A DNA stretch of 64,000 bases, taken from positions 310,001 to 374,000 of the forward strand of contig NZ_FXTH01000001.1 in assembly GCF_900182555.1 (NCBI RefSeq), read 5' to 3'. This document shows positions 63,878 through 64,000 of this stretch, piece after piece (position 1 is the stretch's first letter; every line of letters begins with the position of its first letter). The notes below the pieces were generated by a model. It was not told the DNA's origin and did no database searches. It saw only the letters and a program-made list of their open reading frames with translations. The translations under genes were made by a program, and so were the position numbers. The DNA is from Fodinibius sediminis (lineage in GTDB: Bacteria; Bacteroidota; Rhodothermia; Balneolales; Balneolaceae).

Positions 63878-64000
63878 ATGGAGCCAGTAGATCAACAACT
63901 GTTACGTTTGTATTCCTATGATTTTTGGGCCAACAACCAGATATGGACCTCCCTCCGTACCGATCCCGACTTCCCGGGCTGTGATGAAGCGATAAACTAT
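63878..64000 (+). CDS. DinB-like protein, 3' end cut by the window
   Basis: The frame opens at ATG 63878 with MEPVDQQLLRLYSYDFWANN and QIWTSLRTDP, which fits the first helix of the DinB/YfiT metal-binding four-helix fold (the YxxWANxxI pattern). It runs open to the window end at 41 codons. DinB-like proteins include thiol-dependent transferases such as bacillithiol S-transferases. Only the start is visible, so the family call is tentative. Confidence 0.6.
   Translation, partial: MEPVDQQLLRLYSYDFWANNQIWTSLRTDPDFPGCDEAINY

Noticed and set aside
1-64000. CRISPR array, rRNA or tRNA gene
   Set aside because: No regularly spaced repeats with unique spacers, no rRNA-like stretch and no complete tRNA cloverleaf were seen on reading.

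Overview
The window looks like chromosomal DNA of a moderately GC-rich member of the Bacteroidota/Rhodothermota/Balneolota group, most likely a Balneolaceae-type organism (Fodinibius/Balneola-like); this placement is an inference. The signs are a SusC/SusD outer-membrane pair, Bacteroidota-style Mrp ATPase without a CxxC, a Bvu_2165-like HU/Ig protein, a sphingolipid-type serine palmitoyltransferase homologue, few Shine-Dalgarno sequences, and two TAnnTTTG promoter elements. No tRNA, rRNA or CRISPR array was seen. Both ends cut genes: an Mrp ATPase at the left and a DinB-like protein at the right.

Layout. Bases 1-9134 hold metabolism: Mrp, histidine degradation (hutG, then a hutH-hutI operon), a creatininase-family protein, and a sulfone-oxidation operon (sfnG, FMN reductase, flavin reductase) behind a leader with an intrinsic terminator. 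Bases 9311-16474 hold a TPR-LuxR regulator, a hydrolase-fold protein that lacks its catalytic Ser and His, several methyltransferases, a GyrI-like protein, DUF456 and hutU. A POT peptide transporter follows (16667-18529). Bases 18530-24720 have an accessory character: two tandem genes for short double-glycine-leader peptides, a 590-base structured non-coding stretch, a Bvu_2165-like protein, and two almost identical 537-bp DUF559 endonuclease cassettes on either side of the housekeeping genes purU and mnmE. Bases 24718-31532 are a four-gene SusC-SusD-metallophosphoesterase-phosphatase locus.

Bases 31800-42688 carry a luciferase-like oxidoreductase, a secreted alpha/beta hydrolase, secG, an MscS channel, a methyltransferase, an OsmC protein, lipoproteins, a SRAP homologue without its catalytic residues, a CPBP protease, a DEAD-box-like protein with broken motifs, and the Spt-like enzyme. 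Bases 43038-49530 are a complete MarR-controlled tripartite RND efflux operon with an operator-like palindrome ahead of marR. The rest holds a CPBP protease, uvrA, an ECF sigma factor paired with a TPR-bearing serine/threonine kinase, beta-barrel proteins, ThuA, lipoproteins, Yip1, free-methionine-sulfoxide reductase, MarC and coaX.

The points most worth a second look are the duplicated DUF559 cassette and its flanking repeats, the pair of GG-leader peptides (one only 59 codons long), the possible attenuator RNA before sfnG, and three separate enzyme-fold proteins (hydrolase, SRAP, DEAD-box) that each lost several catalytic residues while keeping an intact reading frame.
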